From Absicoccus intestinalis (lineage in GTDB: Bacteria > Bacillota_I > Bacilli_A > Erysipelotrichales > Erysipelotrichaceae): a DNA stretch of 64,000 bases. The notes below the pieces were generated by a model. The model made no database searches and had not been told where the DNA came from. It worked only from the letters and a program-made list of their open reading frames with translations. Numbering within the stretch: position 1 is the first letter of the stretch; every line of letters starts with the position of its first letter. Where the stretch lies: contig NZ_JALBUS010000003.1 in NCBI RefSeq assembly GCF_033971885.1, forward strand, positions 1 through 64,000. Reading direction: 5' to 3'. The position numbers were made by a program, and so were the translations under genes. This document shows, piece by piece, positions 32,963 to 41,245 of the stretch.

Positions 32963-34023
32963 GTCATATAGGTCCAGCCAAGGATACCATTCTTTTTAAT
33001 TTGGGCTTTATCTTCATAGGTGCATACCAATTTAACGGTATCACCTTTTTTTAATGGCATTTCATAGGTCGTATATTCATTCGCCTTGCCATGTTGAATA
33101 AAAACATTGGGTACCCAAAATTTTCGTTTCAAATACGCATTATACACAAGCGAATGTGTAGAGCTCTTTTGCAGAATATCTACTTTTCCTTCATTCCATG
33201 TAATAAAAATAGGCAATTGAAAACCAGGGTCTACATCTTGGATGACTTTTTTCTCTGGTAATTCATCGATGGATTCGGTTTGAATGGTATGACCATCAAA
33301 AATAAGCGCATTCAATTGCCCAGACTGCTTTTTTACGATATTTCCACCATCGATACTATATACATTCATCTTTGAATCATAGATTGGATCAAAATTCGCA
33401 ATATGATGACAATATTCGGTAACAGGCATATGACCCACGACAACTCGCTTGGGAAAATAAACATTGCGCTTTAAAAAGAAAGATTGATTGATCACTTCTT
33501 TAAAATCGGAACCGTAATGATCGGGATTGACCAAAGCAGCATGGGCATAGATCGTATCGGGGGTTTCAATGACATGGGGAAGATCATTCACAAAACTTAA
33601 TTCTTTTAAAAAATGAGTCCGCATCATTTGACAATACGCTGCCATATCCACCTCTTCATGAAAGGTATATTGAATTTCGGCTTCCATTTCATGAAGGACA
33701 CTGGCTTTACGCATGAGCAATATATAACGCAAAAAATCCAATCGATACGAATATAAGACATTCTTACAGGTAAAGTCACAATTTCCCATCAATACATGAA
33801 CATCTTCGGTTTCAACTTGATGCATGATGTATCGCAAAAGCAGAAGATTTTTTGGTCCTTTTTCAATAAAATCACCCACTAAGATCAATCGATCGTGATT
33901 GGGTTGGTAATGGATCTTTTTTAATAATGCCAAATATCGATCGTAATTTCCATGAATATCACTGATCGCAATGGTACGGCCTAACGTGGAATCTAATTTT
34001 TTTACTTTGACAGATCGGTCCAT
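32950..34023 (-). CDS. Metallophosphatase fused to a C-terminal SH3-like domain
   Basis: Calcineurin-like phosphoesterase of unknown substrate. The 357 residues begin with the metal-binding core: SDIHGNYDRY (about 21-30), VGDFIEKGP, MGNCDF, YAHAAL and VVGHMPVTEY. The NCD form, with Cys in place of the PPP-family His, is like YfcE-type phosphodiesterases. The last 40 or so residues (KKGDTVKLVCTYEDKAQIKKNG...GWTYMTNLE) resemble a bacterial SH3 domain, an unusual partner that suggests binding to cell wall or another protein. It overlaps the esterase gene by 22 nt and has little ribosome binding site. Confidence 0.8.
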   Translation of the reverse strand: MDRSVKVKKLDSTLGRTIAISDIHGNYDRYLALLKKIHYQPNHDRLILVGDFIEKGPKNLLLLRYIMHQVETEDVHVLMGNCDFTCKNVLYSYRLDFLRYILLMRKASVLHEMEAEIQYTFHEEVDMAAYCQMMRTHFLKELSFVNDLPHVIETPDTIYAHAALVNPDHYGSDFKEVINQSFFLKRNVYFPKRVVVGHMPVTEYCHHIANFDPIYDSKMNVYSIDGGNIVKKQSGQLNALIFDGHTIQTESIDELPEKKVIQDVDPGFQLPIFITWNEGKVDILQKSSTHSLVYNAYLKRKFWVPNVFIQHGKANEYTTYEMPLKKGDTVKLVCTYEDKAQIKKNGILGWTYMTNLE

Positions 34024-34757
34024 AAAAATTCACAAATTGCTGGGATTTCGGCCTCCCAGTCCCTTTCACAATGTTCGCCCTCTGGTTTCACATGAAATGT
34101 GATTCGATGGCCATTTTGACTTAGTAAAGTTGCTAGATCAAGAATATCTTTGGTTTCTTCCACAAAGCCATGTGCGCCTATTTCTTTTGCACCCCAAGAG
34201 AAATAAAAATCAGTCGATTTTCTGATTTTTGTATTTTGGGTATCGCGATACAGTTGATCGATCATCGGTAAAAAATAAGGGGATACACATACGGCCTTTG
34301 CGTAGATGGCACTATATTTCATGCCTGCATAATAGGCCATCAAGCCACCACAACTCGATCCGCCAATCCATGTATTTTTTCGATTGGAAAGAGTCGGATA
34401 GTTTTTATCAATGAAAGGTTTTAAAGTTTGGGTGAAAAATTCCATGGTCTTATCGCCCCATCCTTCAAAATCTTGTTCGATACCTGGTGCATAAAATGAA
34501 TAAGGACTGTATTCACTTAATCGATCATTATTATGATGCGAACATTCTTGACCGACAACGATACATTCTCTATGTAAACGTTCTAAATTGTCTCCCATTC
34601 GCCAAGATCGTCCATAGGTAGCTTCTTGGTCGAAAAATAAATTGTGTCCATCAAACATGTATAAAACCGGATACCGTTTATTTGTATCCGGCACATAGAC
34701 ATGAATGGTCCGATTTTCATGAAAAGGAGGCATATAACATTCAAATTTTTGATACAT
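34002..34757 (-). CDS. Alpha/beta-hydrolase (esterase D / Fes-like)
   Basis: Putative serine esterase of about 251 residues. It shows the LYMFDGHNLF strand found in enterochelin-esterase-like proteins, the nucleophile elbow GGSSCGG and a C-terminal His in EGEHCERDWE. There is no signal peptide, so it acts in the cytoplasm. I start at MYQKFE (34757), 8 nt after AAGGAG. It begins 2 nt after the ATP-grasp stop and overlaps the phosphatase gene, so the three are made together. The substrate is unknown; a product of the ATP-grasp enzyme is a reasonable guess. Confidence 0.82.
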   Translation of the reverse strand: MYQKFECYMPPFHENRTIHVYVPDTNKRYPVLYMFDGHNLFFDQEATYGRSWRMGDNLERLHRECIVVGQECSHHNNDRLSEYSPYSFYAPGIEQDFEGWGDKTMEFFTQTLKPFIDKNYPTLSNRKNTWIGGSSCGGLMAYYAGMKYSAIYAKAVCVSPYFLPMIDQLYRDTQNTKIRKSTDFYFSWGAKEIGAHGFVEETKDILDLATLLSQNGHRITFHVKPEGEHCERDWEAEIPAICEFLWTDLSK

Positions 34758-34759
34758 GA

Positions 34760-35953
34760 TCAACTCTCCTTTGTTTCTAATGCTTTCTTAAAGAATTCTG
34801 AGCGAGATTTTGCATCGGAAAAGCGAGCAATAATGGCTTCATCTCCCATAGCAGTGGCAAAAGCAGGCGATAAATAGACTGTTTGGATCCATTCATCGGG
34901 AAATAAGTCCTTGATTTCGTTGGCAGAGTATTTATATTGGATGCTATTTCGACGACCAGCAAAACCAGCTGAAAATCGTTTTAATTTGGAGTACGAAGCT
35001 TGTTGGGTCAATAAAACTTCGGCCCAGAGATCATACACATCCAGATTACCAGCATAATTCATCAAATCGGGAGAAAAGCCTCCGGGAGGACGAAAATTCA
35101 ATTCCAATCCAATGACATCTCCTTTTTTGCCGAGATTGGCTTGGTCTTTTCGTAAACGAAAATATTCACCATGAAAAAACCGGTTTTTGATGCCAAAAGC
35201 ATGAACAACTCTTTGAGCAATGTCTTGTTCTTTTTGATCGATCTTAAATTCCGTATAACAACCAATACTTAAATGATATACAACGCTATCCATGACATTG
35301 CCCACATATTGCAGGGAATTGAGATATCGAATGGTACCATCTGCATCCGCAATTCCGTCTAACGTAAAAATATCCCCATCCACAAATTGTTCGATGATCA
35401 TTTGGTATTGTTTGGTCATCGCATAGATTTTTTTCAATTCATGAATACCATCAATTTGATAGGTAAAACTAGCACCCACACCATGATCGGGTTTTAATAC
35501 AACGGGATAGCCCACTTCATCAACAAAATCCATCGCATCTTGTAGCGAATGCACCAAAGCATAGCGCGCCGTTTTTAATCCTGCTTTTTCATAATATTTT
35601 TTCATCGCTGCCTTGGATTGATATTCGGTGATGGTTTTAAAATCAAATCCAGTGGTTACATGGAAATCATCGCGTAGACGTGCATCCAATTGCATCCAAG
35701 CCTCATTATTGGATTCGATCCAATCAATCTTGCCATATTTAAAAGTAAAATAGCCGCAAGCTTTTAATATGGCATCATAATCATAGAAATTATCAACCAC
35801 GTAGCATTCATCTACATTGGCTTTTAAATCATTGGATAAACTATCATACGGTTGATCAACAATGGCTAGAACGGTAGCTCCGTATTTTTTTAATCCTCGA
35901 CAAAACATCCAATAATGTTCTGGATAATTTGGACTGATAAACACAAAATTCAT
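34760..35953 (-). CDS. ATP-grasp family carboxylate-amine ligase
   Basis: The 397-residue protein has a Rossmann-like N-terminal pre-ATP domain (NFVFISPNYPEHYW), an ATP-binding part (YPVVLKPDHGVGASFTYQID), MIIEQFVDGDIFTLDG and a metal-binding strand (VIGLELNFRPPGGFSPDLMNYA). Enzymes of this fold join a carboxylate to an amine or thiol through an acyl phosphate. Sequence alone does not name the substrates. It lies between a Nudix gene and an esterase with gaps of 2-3 nt, a pairing that suggests synthesis and turnover of a small molecule or peptide. Confidence 0.85.
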   Translation of the reverse strand: MNFVFISPNYPEHYWMFCRGLKKYGATVLAIVDQPYDSLSNDLKANVDECYVVDNFYDYDAILKACGYFTFKYGKIDWIESNNEAWMQLDARLRDDFHVTTGFDFKTITEYQSKAAMKKYYEKAGLKTARYALVHSLQDAMDFVDEVGYPVVLKPDHGVGASFTYQIDGIHELKKIYAMTKQYQMIIEQFVDGDIFTLDGIADADGTIRYLNSLQYVGNVMDSVVYHLSIGCYTEFKIDQKEQDIAQRVVHAFGIKNRFFHGEYFRLRKDQANLGKKGDVIGLELNFRPPGGFSPDLMNYAGNLDVYDLWAEVLLTQQASYSKLKRFSAGFAGRRNSIQYKYSANEIKDLFPDEWIQTVYLSPAFATAMGDEAIIARFSDAKSRSEFFKKALETKES

Positions 35954-35956
35954 AAA

Positions 35957-36469
35957 CTACCTTCTTTCCAAAAGTGCATGCTGTATAGCTAGGATCGTTT
36001 TCGCATCGATAATTTTCCCATCTTGGATCCATTTCTGGGCAGTTGCTAAATCGATCCACATCGTTTCAATGTCTTCATCGGGATCACAATCCAGCTTGAT
36101 TTTTGCCGGGGCCGGATCGATGGCTTCATAGATCCAAATTTTCTCATCACAAAATCCAGGTGTCGACACCATAGTCAAAATGGGTTTCAACTTTTTGGCG
36201 GTAAATCCAGTTTCTTCATTGAGTTCACGCATACCGGCTTCATACGGATCTTCGCCATATTCCAATTTTCCAGCCGGAATTTCGATGGTCTTTTCATCAA
36301 TGGCGGGTCGCATTTGCGAAACAAGTAAAAGTTTGTTGGCATGGATCAAAAGAATACCAACACCTCCTGGATGATGAATGATATCTCGTTGCACTTGCAT
36401 GCCATTGACCATGACTTGTTTTTGTGTCAATGTAAAAATAACACCTTGATAAATTTCTTTTTCTTTCAT
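35957..36469 (-). CDS. nudF: Nudix hydrolase, probable ADP-ribose pyrophosphatase
   Basis: The 170-residue protein carries a full Nudix box (GKLEYGEDPYEAGMRELNEETGF, matching GX5EX7REUXEEXGU) preceded by MRPAIDEKTIEIPAG and followed by STPGFCDEKIWIYEA, the pattern of ADP-ribose and related NDP-sugar pyrophosphatases. I start at MKEKEIY (36469). A GTG three codons earlier overlaps the upstream stop as GTGA, but it is too close to the AAAAGGA site. Second gene of the five-gene minus-strand operon. Confidence 0.85.
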   Translation of the reverse strand: MKEKEIYQGVIFTLTQKQVMVNGMQVQRDIIHHPGGVGILLIHANKLLLVSQMRPAIDEKTIEIPAGKLEYGEDPYEAGMRELNEETGFTAKKLKPILTMVSTPGFCDEKIWIYEAIDPAPAKIKLDCDPDEDIETMWIDLATAQKWIQDGKIIDAKTILAIQHALLERR

Positions 36470-36474
36470 AGAAA

Positions 36475-37164
36475 TCACGAATCCTTTTCTTGCGATATAT
36501 ATAGGACAAAACCACGAGCAATGGCGGTCGCAATCTTATCTTGGGTCGTTTCGTTTGTTAGTGCAGACATATCTTCCGTATTGCTTGTATAACCAACTTC
36601 CAATAAGATTGCGGGGATTTTTTGATTGGTCAAAATGGGAAAATTCTCATAATGATCCGAATCGAGTCCTTGATAATCTGTATAATTTATGGATTCAAGT
36701 TCTTCCGCAATATCGGAACTTAAATCGATCAGTTTGGCATTTTGCTGGGTCATGATCGAAAAACCTTTCTGCAAGGTATCGGTATCATTGGTCGTTGTGA
36801 CGGATAATAAATAATTTGCTTTATCACTGCGAGCAAGCGAGAGTCGTTCATCATTGGATAATGTGGTTGAATCTTGGCGGGTATAGACAACCTGGAAGCC
36901 CGAATCTTCTAATTTTTTTCCGATGGCTTCTGCCATGGCTAAATTTATATCCTGATCCGAACCACTTTGGGAAGCAGCATCTACACAAATTGTAATATTT
37001 TTGACGTCCGCTTTTAATTCAATGGTATCATTAGTAGCTGGTGTTCCTGTAGTTGTATTTGTCGGAACCCGTTGATCGCCTTGGGATAGATGTCCTCGAA
37101 TATTGGGTTGGACGATCAAGGCTAGAAAAACCGCGAATAACAGATAAATCAATGTTTTTTTCAT
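36475..37164 (-). CDS. Degenerate amidase_3-like protein lacking zinc ligands
   Basis: The fold of N-acetylmuramoyl-L-alanine amidases (Amidase_3) is recognisable: the strand ITICVDA, INLAMAEAIGKKLEDSGFQVVYTR, the DERLSLARSDKANYLLSV segment and PAILLEVGYTSN. The zinc ligands are missing: the usual GHGG after the first strand is ASQSG (about 64-68), and the second His in S-x-H-x-N is Thr (SVTTTN, 121-126). Only the late Glu189 is kept. The 229 residues include an N-terminal helix (about 4-20) and a Thr-rich linker, so it sits outside the membrane. Probably non-catalytic. It heads the operon. Confidence 0.8.
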   Translation of the reverse strand: MKKTLIYLLFAVFLALIVQPNIRGHLSQGDQRVPTNTTTGTPATNDTIELKADVKNITICVDAASQSGSDQDINLAMAEAIGKKLEDSGFQVVYTRQDSTTLSNDERLSLARSDKANYLLSVTTTNDTDTLQKGFSIMTQQNAKLIDLSSDIAEELESINYTDYQGLDSDHYENFPILTNQKIPAILLEVGYTSNTEDMSALTNETTQDKIATAIARGFVLYISQEKDS

Positions 37165-37170
37165 GTCCTC

Positions 37171-37179
37171 ATTCTATCA
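37171..37179 (-). promoter_or_regulatory. Promoter of the amidase-like operon, possibly leaderless
   Basis: On the minus strand TGATAGAAT (extended -10, TAGAAT at 37176-37171) ends 6 nt before the ATG at 37164. The 6 nt are GAGGAC, so a short Shine-Dalgarno is possible if transcription starts further upstream. Confidence 0.45.
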
Positions 37180-37216
37180 CACATTTTGTGTTGTAATATA
37201 TTTTTAACCTAAAATT

Positions 37217-37225
37217 TGTTATACT
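37217..37225 (+). promoter_or_regulatory. scpA operon promoter (extended -10)
   Basis: TGTTATACT, with TATACT at 37220-37225 and an extended TG; the -35 region is weak. GAGGTGA follows before the scpA ATG. Confidence 0.5.
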
Positions 37226-37240
37226 CATTGAGGTGATAAA

Positions 37241-37981
37241 ATGAAGTTTCATGTATCAATTGAACAATTCGATGGTCCATTGGATCTCATGCTCCATTTG
37301 GTCAAAGAAAACAAATTGGACTTATTTGATTTAGATATGGATGTATTGGCCAGTCAATACATCGATTTTATTCATGAGATGCAAACGCTCCATTTAGAGA
37401 TAGCAAGTGAATATCTCGAAGAATTAGCTTCTTTGATCGAATACAAATCACGTAAATTGTTACCACGTGAAAAAGTCGAAGTGGAAGAAAAATACGAAGA
37501 AGATCAACGTGAACACTTAGTGCAACGGTTATTAGAATATCAACAATACAAAGAAGTCACCGAAACTTTAAAATTGGATTATGACAAGCGACAACAACAT
37601 TTTACGCGTCCAGCTTCTTCCTTGATCGAACAGTGGCAAAAGAAAGTCGAGCAAGGCCCTTTACAGGATCAATCGGTCTATGAATTGATGAAAGCGATGC
37701 ATCGCGTGATGAAACGACACATGATCTTAGAACCCTATGAAACAAAGGTAACCATCAAAGAACTATCCGTAGAAGAACGTGTAGACCAAATTCAACAACG
37801 CATGGCAACCATCTCGGATCCTGTGTCCTTTGCGATGTTATGCCAAGATTGTACCAATTTACATATGATCATTGTTACGTTTTTAGCCATTTTAGATTTG
37901 ATTCACCAACGATGGTTCGTTTATTTACATAAAGAAGATACGGACGATATTTGGGTCATGAAAGGAAATATCGATGAATAA
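37241..37981 (+). CDS. scpA: Segregation and condensation protein A
   Basis: Kleisin subunit of the SMC-ScpAB condensin. The 246 residues have the N-terminal SMC-neck-binding part (FDGPLDLMLHLVKENKLDLFDLDMDVLASQYIDFI), a Glu/Lys-rich middle (about 70-115) and a C-terminal winged helix. GAGGTGA is 4 nt before the ATG. It overlaps scpB by 8 nt. First gene of scpA-scpB-rluB-rsmE-mtaB-murE, each overlapping or closely spaced. Confidence 0.93.
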   Translation: MKFHVSIEQFDGPLDLMLHLVKENKLDLFDLDMDVLASQYIDFIHEMQTLHLEIASEYLEELASLIEYKSRKLLPREKVEVEEKYEEDQREHLVQRLLEYQQYKEVTETLKLDYDKRQQHFTRPASSLIEQWQKKVEQGPLQDQSVYELMKAMHRVMKRHMILEPYETKVTIKELSVEERVDQIQQRMATISDPVSFAMLCQDCTNLHMIIVTFLAILDLIHQRWFVYLHKEDTDDIWVMKGNIDE

Positions 37982-38516
37982 TCAAAAAGCATTGATTGAA
38001 GGATTAATTTTTTTAGCTGGAGAAGATGGTTTGACCATCGAACAGATCCAACATGCGCTTGGACAAGAAGATAAACAGTCGATCTATAAAGATATGGATA
38101 CATTAAAACGAGAATACCTTCGCATGGATCGAGGAATCGAATTGGTAGAATATGCGCATCGCTACAAGATCGTAACAAAAGAATTCGTATATCCCTATGC
38201 CGAAACTTTGTTTCAACAAGAAAAACCGGTTCATTTATCACAAGCAGCTTTAGAAACCTTAGCGATCATTGCCTATCGACAACCAATCACACGTGTTGAA
38301 ATCGAAGATATTCGTGGTGTTGGTTGTGAAGTAATGTTAAAAAAACTGCAAGCGCGTGGTTTAATTGAGACAAAAAGTCACTTAGATACGGTGGGAAAAC
38401 CATTATTATATACGGTTACTGATGCTTTTTTAGACGCCTTTCAATTAGAAACCTTAGATGAATTGCCAGAATTGCCAGAACATCAACAAGAGGATGATTT
38501 GTTTCATGAGGAATAG
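37974..38516 (+). CDS. scpB: Segregation and condensation protein B
   Basis: Dimeric winged-helix partner of ScpA. The 180 residues contain ALIEGLIFLAGEDGLTIEQIQHAL in the first wing and the conserved ALETLAIIAYRQPITRVEIEDIRGVGCEVMLKKLQARGLI in the second, then an acidic tail. It overlaps scpA by 8 nt and lies 14 nt before rluB, the common Bacillota order. Confidence 0.93.
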   Translation: MNNQKALIEGLIFLAGEDGLTIEQIQHALGQEDKQSIYKDMDTLKREYLRMDRGIELVEYAHRYKIVTKEFVYPYAETLFQQEKPVHLSQAALETLAIIAYRQPITRVEIEDIRGVGCEVMLKKLQARGLIETKSHLDTVGKPLLYTVTDAFLDAFQLETLDELPELPEHQQEDDLFHEE

Positions 38517-38530
38517 ATAGGAGGACAGGA

Positions 38531-39247
38531 ATGGAACGACTACAAAAACGAATGGCCCAAGCCGGCCTTTGTTCAAGACGAACAGCCGAAAAATGGATTT
38601 TAGAAGGACGTGTCAAAGTCAATGGGGTTGTTTGTACAACTTTGGGCACCCAAGTTTCTGGTGATGATGTCGTGGAAGTGGATGGACATCCCATCGAACG
38701 CGAAGAATACGCCTACTATGTATTCTATAAACCCAAAGGATGTATTTGTTCGGTCCATGATGAAAAGAATCGCAAAACCGTCATGGATTATATGCCCAAA
38801 GATCGAAGAATTTATCCGGTCGGACGTCTGGATTATGATACCAGTGGTGTCCTATTGTTGACAAACGATGGACAATTCACCAATGAAATGACTCATCCGC
38901 GATATCATCTTCCGAAAAAATATGTCGTAAATCTACAAGGCATATTGGATAAAGACGACATTCGCAAGATCCGCAAAGGATTTTCCATCTATCAGCCAGC
39001 TAAAGTTCATATGTTGGAAACGGATATCACACGTGATCGATGTCGGTTTGAGCTGACTATTTATGAAGGAAAAAATCATGAAGTCAAAAATATGATGGCT
39101 GAACTTGGACATCAAGTTCGTCGTTTACATCGTTCCGCTTTTGGAATGATTGAATTGGGAAATCTTCGACCAGGTGAATATCGTATATTAAAACCGTATG
39201 AAGTCAAACAGTTAGAACTTTTAGCTGCGCAAGGAGAAAATCTATGA
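38531..39247 (+). CDS. rluB: 23S rRNA pseudouridine synthase (RluB/RsuA family)
   Basis: Makes a pseudouridine in the peptidyl transferase region of 23S rRNA, as in the family. The 238 residues start with an S4 RNA-binding domain (MERLQKRMAQAGLCSRRTAEKWILEGRVKVNG) and continue with the catalytic core: YPVGRLDYDTSGVLLLTNDG holds the catalytic Asp, and NHEVKNMMAELGHQVRRLHRSAFGMIEL is the late motif. It overlaps rsmE by 4 nt. RsuA-type 16S specificity cannot be excluded, but scpAB context favours RluB. Confidence 0.88.
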   Translation: MERLQKRMAQAGLCSRRTAEKWILEGRVKVNGVVCTTLGTQVSGDDVVEVDGHPIEREEYAYYVFYKPKGCICSVHDEKNRKTVMDYMPKDRRIYPVGRLDYDTSGVLLLTNDGQFTNEMTHPRYHLPKKYVVNLQGILDKDDIRKIRKGFSIYQPAKVHMLETDITRDRCRFELTIYEGKNHEVKNMMAELGHQVRRLHRSAFGMIELGNLRPGEYRILKPYEVKQLELLAAQGENL

Positions 39248-39963
39248 AACAAATATTTGTAGATCAAAACTTGGAGCTCCATCAACATATTGGCTTGGAT
39301 GAAGAGCAAGCACATCATTTATTTGATGTATTGCGCATTGAAAAAAAAGAAACGGTTCGAGTCATTGGATCCAATGCTTCTTTTTTAGCGCATCCAGAAA
39401 AAAGACCCTTTTTATACTTATTTAATCAAATTACGACTGAACAAATCATGCATCATACAACGCTTTGTGTGGCCTTGATCAAACAAGATAAGTTTGAGTG
39501 GATGCTGCAAAAAGCTTGTGAACTGGGGGTAAGCCGCATCGTGCCTTTTGTATCCCGTAATTGCGTGATTCATTTAGATCCACAACGTGAACAAAAAAAG
39601 TTGGAGCGTTGGTCAAAAATTATCTTAAATGCTTGTCAGCAATGCAACCGAAATGATTTAGTTGAAATTACACCTATACAAAGTATTGAAACTTTAAAAG
39701 ATTTTCAAAATGACATGAATTTAATTGCTTATGAAAAAGCCGATGTCAGTGAACATTTGGCCAAATATCTACATGCCAATCCCAGATCGATAACGGTTTG
39801 TATTGGTCCAGAAGGTGGCTTCGAAGATTATGAAGTCGATCATTTATTGGATGATCATTTTATGCCTTGTTCTTTGGGAGATAATATTCTACGCGCTGAA
39901 ACAGCGGCTTGTTATGTATTGTCTGCCATTGAATATCAACACCATATAAAGGAGGAAGATTGA
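39244..39963 (+). CDS. rsmE: 16S rRNA (uracil1498-N3)-methyltransferase
   Basis: SPOUT-fold methyltransferase acting on U1498 of 16S rRNA. The 239 residues have a short PUA-like N-terminal domain, the LIKQDKFEWMLQKACELGVSRIVPFVS core, and the knot motifs ITVCIGPEGGFEDYEVD and CSLGDNILRAETAACYVLSAI. It overlaps rluB by 4 nt and shares one base with mtaB (TGATG). In other Bacillota it often follows prmA, which is absent here. Confidence 0.93.
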   Translation: MKQIFVDQNLELHQHIGLDEEQAHHLFDVLRIEKKETVRVIGSNASFLAHPEKRPFLYLFNQITTEQIMHHTTLCVALIKQDKFEWMLQKACELGVSRIVPFVSRNCVIHLDPQREQKKLERWSKIILNACQQCNRNDLVEITPIQSIETLKDFQNDMNLIAYEKADVSEHLAKYLHANPRSITVCIGPEGGFEDYEVDHLLDDHFMPCSLGDNILRAETAACYVLSAIEYQHHIKEED

Positions 39964-41240
39964 TGCGCTTTAGTATCACGACACTAGGATGTAAAGTCAA
40001 TGCCTATGAATCTCAATATTATGCGCAAGAATTGGAAAAACTGGGTTATGAGGAAGTATCCGATCATGAACAAGCGGATATTTGTATCATCAACACTTGT
40101 ACGGTAACCAATACAGCGGCCCATAAATCACGTCAAAAAATTCATCAAGCCAAGCGTTTGAATCCGCATGCATATTGTGTCGTGGTTGGTTGTTATGCAC
40201 AATTCGCAAAAGAAAAAGAACGAGATCAATTGGATGCGGATTTGATCATTGGTGCCAATCACAAAAATCAATTGGTGCCTTTGATTCAAGAAATGGTCAA
40301 CCAGGATACCCATCGAGATACCGTATCGGATATTGTTCAATTTAATGATTTTGAAGCTATGCCCATTCATTATTTTGAATCCAAACATCGTGCTTTTTTG
40401 AAAGTAGAAGATGGATGCAATCAATTTTGTTCCTATTGTGCTATTCCATATGCGCGAGGAAGAGAACGATCGCTACAATATGATCAAGTGATTCGTATTG
40501 CCCAATCCTTGGTTGATCAAGGTCATTTGGAAATTGTCCTGACCGGGATTCATACGGGCCGATATCAAGATGGCAACAAAACTTTGGCCGATCTATTAAC
40601 GGGCTTATTAGAAAATACACCCGAACATGTTTACTATCGAATTTCCAGTATAGAAATCACAGAGGTGGATGATGCATTGATCAAATTGATGAAAACAAAT
40701 CCACGGATCTGTCATCATTTGCACATTCCCATTCAATCGGCCTGTGATGAAACCTTAAAACGAATGAATCGCCCGTATACAGTGGCTGAGTATAAACAGC
40801 GATTGGCTTATATTCGTGCCCAAATACCAGATATATCCATCTCTACTGATGTGATTTGTGGCTTTGTGCAAGAAAGTGAAGAAGAATTTCAAACAACGCT
40901 TCAAAATATCAAGGATCTCCAATTTTCCTTTCTCCATGTCTTCCCTTATTCCAAACGAGATGGAACCAAAGCTTCTTTCATGAAAGGGGAAGTGAATGGA
41001 AAAATTGCCAAACAACGGGTCGCTGCGTTATTATCTATCTCGAAAGAACTAAGAAAAAAAGACATGGCACGTTTTCAACCCGTTCAAGTTCTGATTGAGA
41101 CACAGGATGGCAACACGTATACAGGTTACACCAATCACTATCATCCCATCACGATAGAGAGCAAGGAACCTCTTTCGGGACGCATCACTTTGCCATGGGA
41201 TACAATCACAGAGAATGGATATTATGCAAGAAAGGTCTGA
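39963..41240 (+). CDS. mtaB: tRNA t6A37 methylthiotransferase MtaB
   Basis: Radical SAM enzyme that converts t6A37 to ms2t6A37 in tRNAs reading ANN codons. The 425 residues have the three family parts: the N-terminal UPF0004 domain with cysteines in LGCKVN, INTCTVTN and VGCYAQ, the radical SAM core with EDGCNQFCSYCAIPYARG (CX3CX2C), and a C-terminal TRAM-like region (about 365-425). I start at the ATG at 39963, which overlaps the rsmE stop; an in-frame TTG lies one codon earlier. Confidence 0.93.
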   Translation: MRFSITTLGCKVNAYESQYYAQELEKLGYEEVSDHEQADICIINTCTVTNTAAHKSRQKIHQAKRLNPHAYCVVVGCYAQFAKEKERDQLDADLIIGANHKNQLVPLIQEMVNQDTHRDTVSDIVQFNDFEAMPIHYFESKHRAFLKVEDGCNQFCSYCAIPYARGRERSLQYDQVIRIAQSLVDQGHLEIVLTGIHTGRYQDGNKTLADLLTGLLENTPEHVYYRISSIEITEVDDALIKLMKTNPRICHHLHIPIQSACDETLKRMNRPYTVAEYKQRLAYIRAQIPDISISTDVICGFVQESEEEFQTTLQNIKDLQFSFLHVFPYSKRDGTKASFMKGEVNGKIAKQRVAALLSISKELRKKDMARFQPVQVLIETQDGNTYTGYTNHYHPITIESKEPLSGRITLPWDTITENGYYARKV

Positions 41241-41245
41241 GATTT

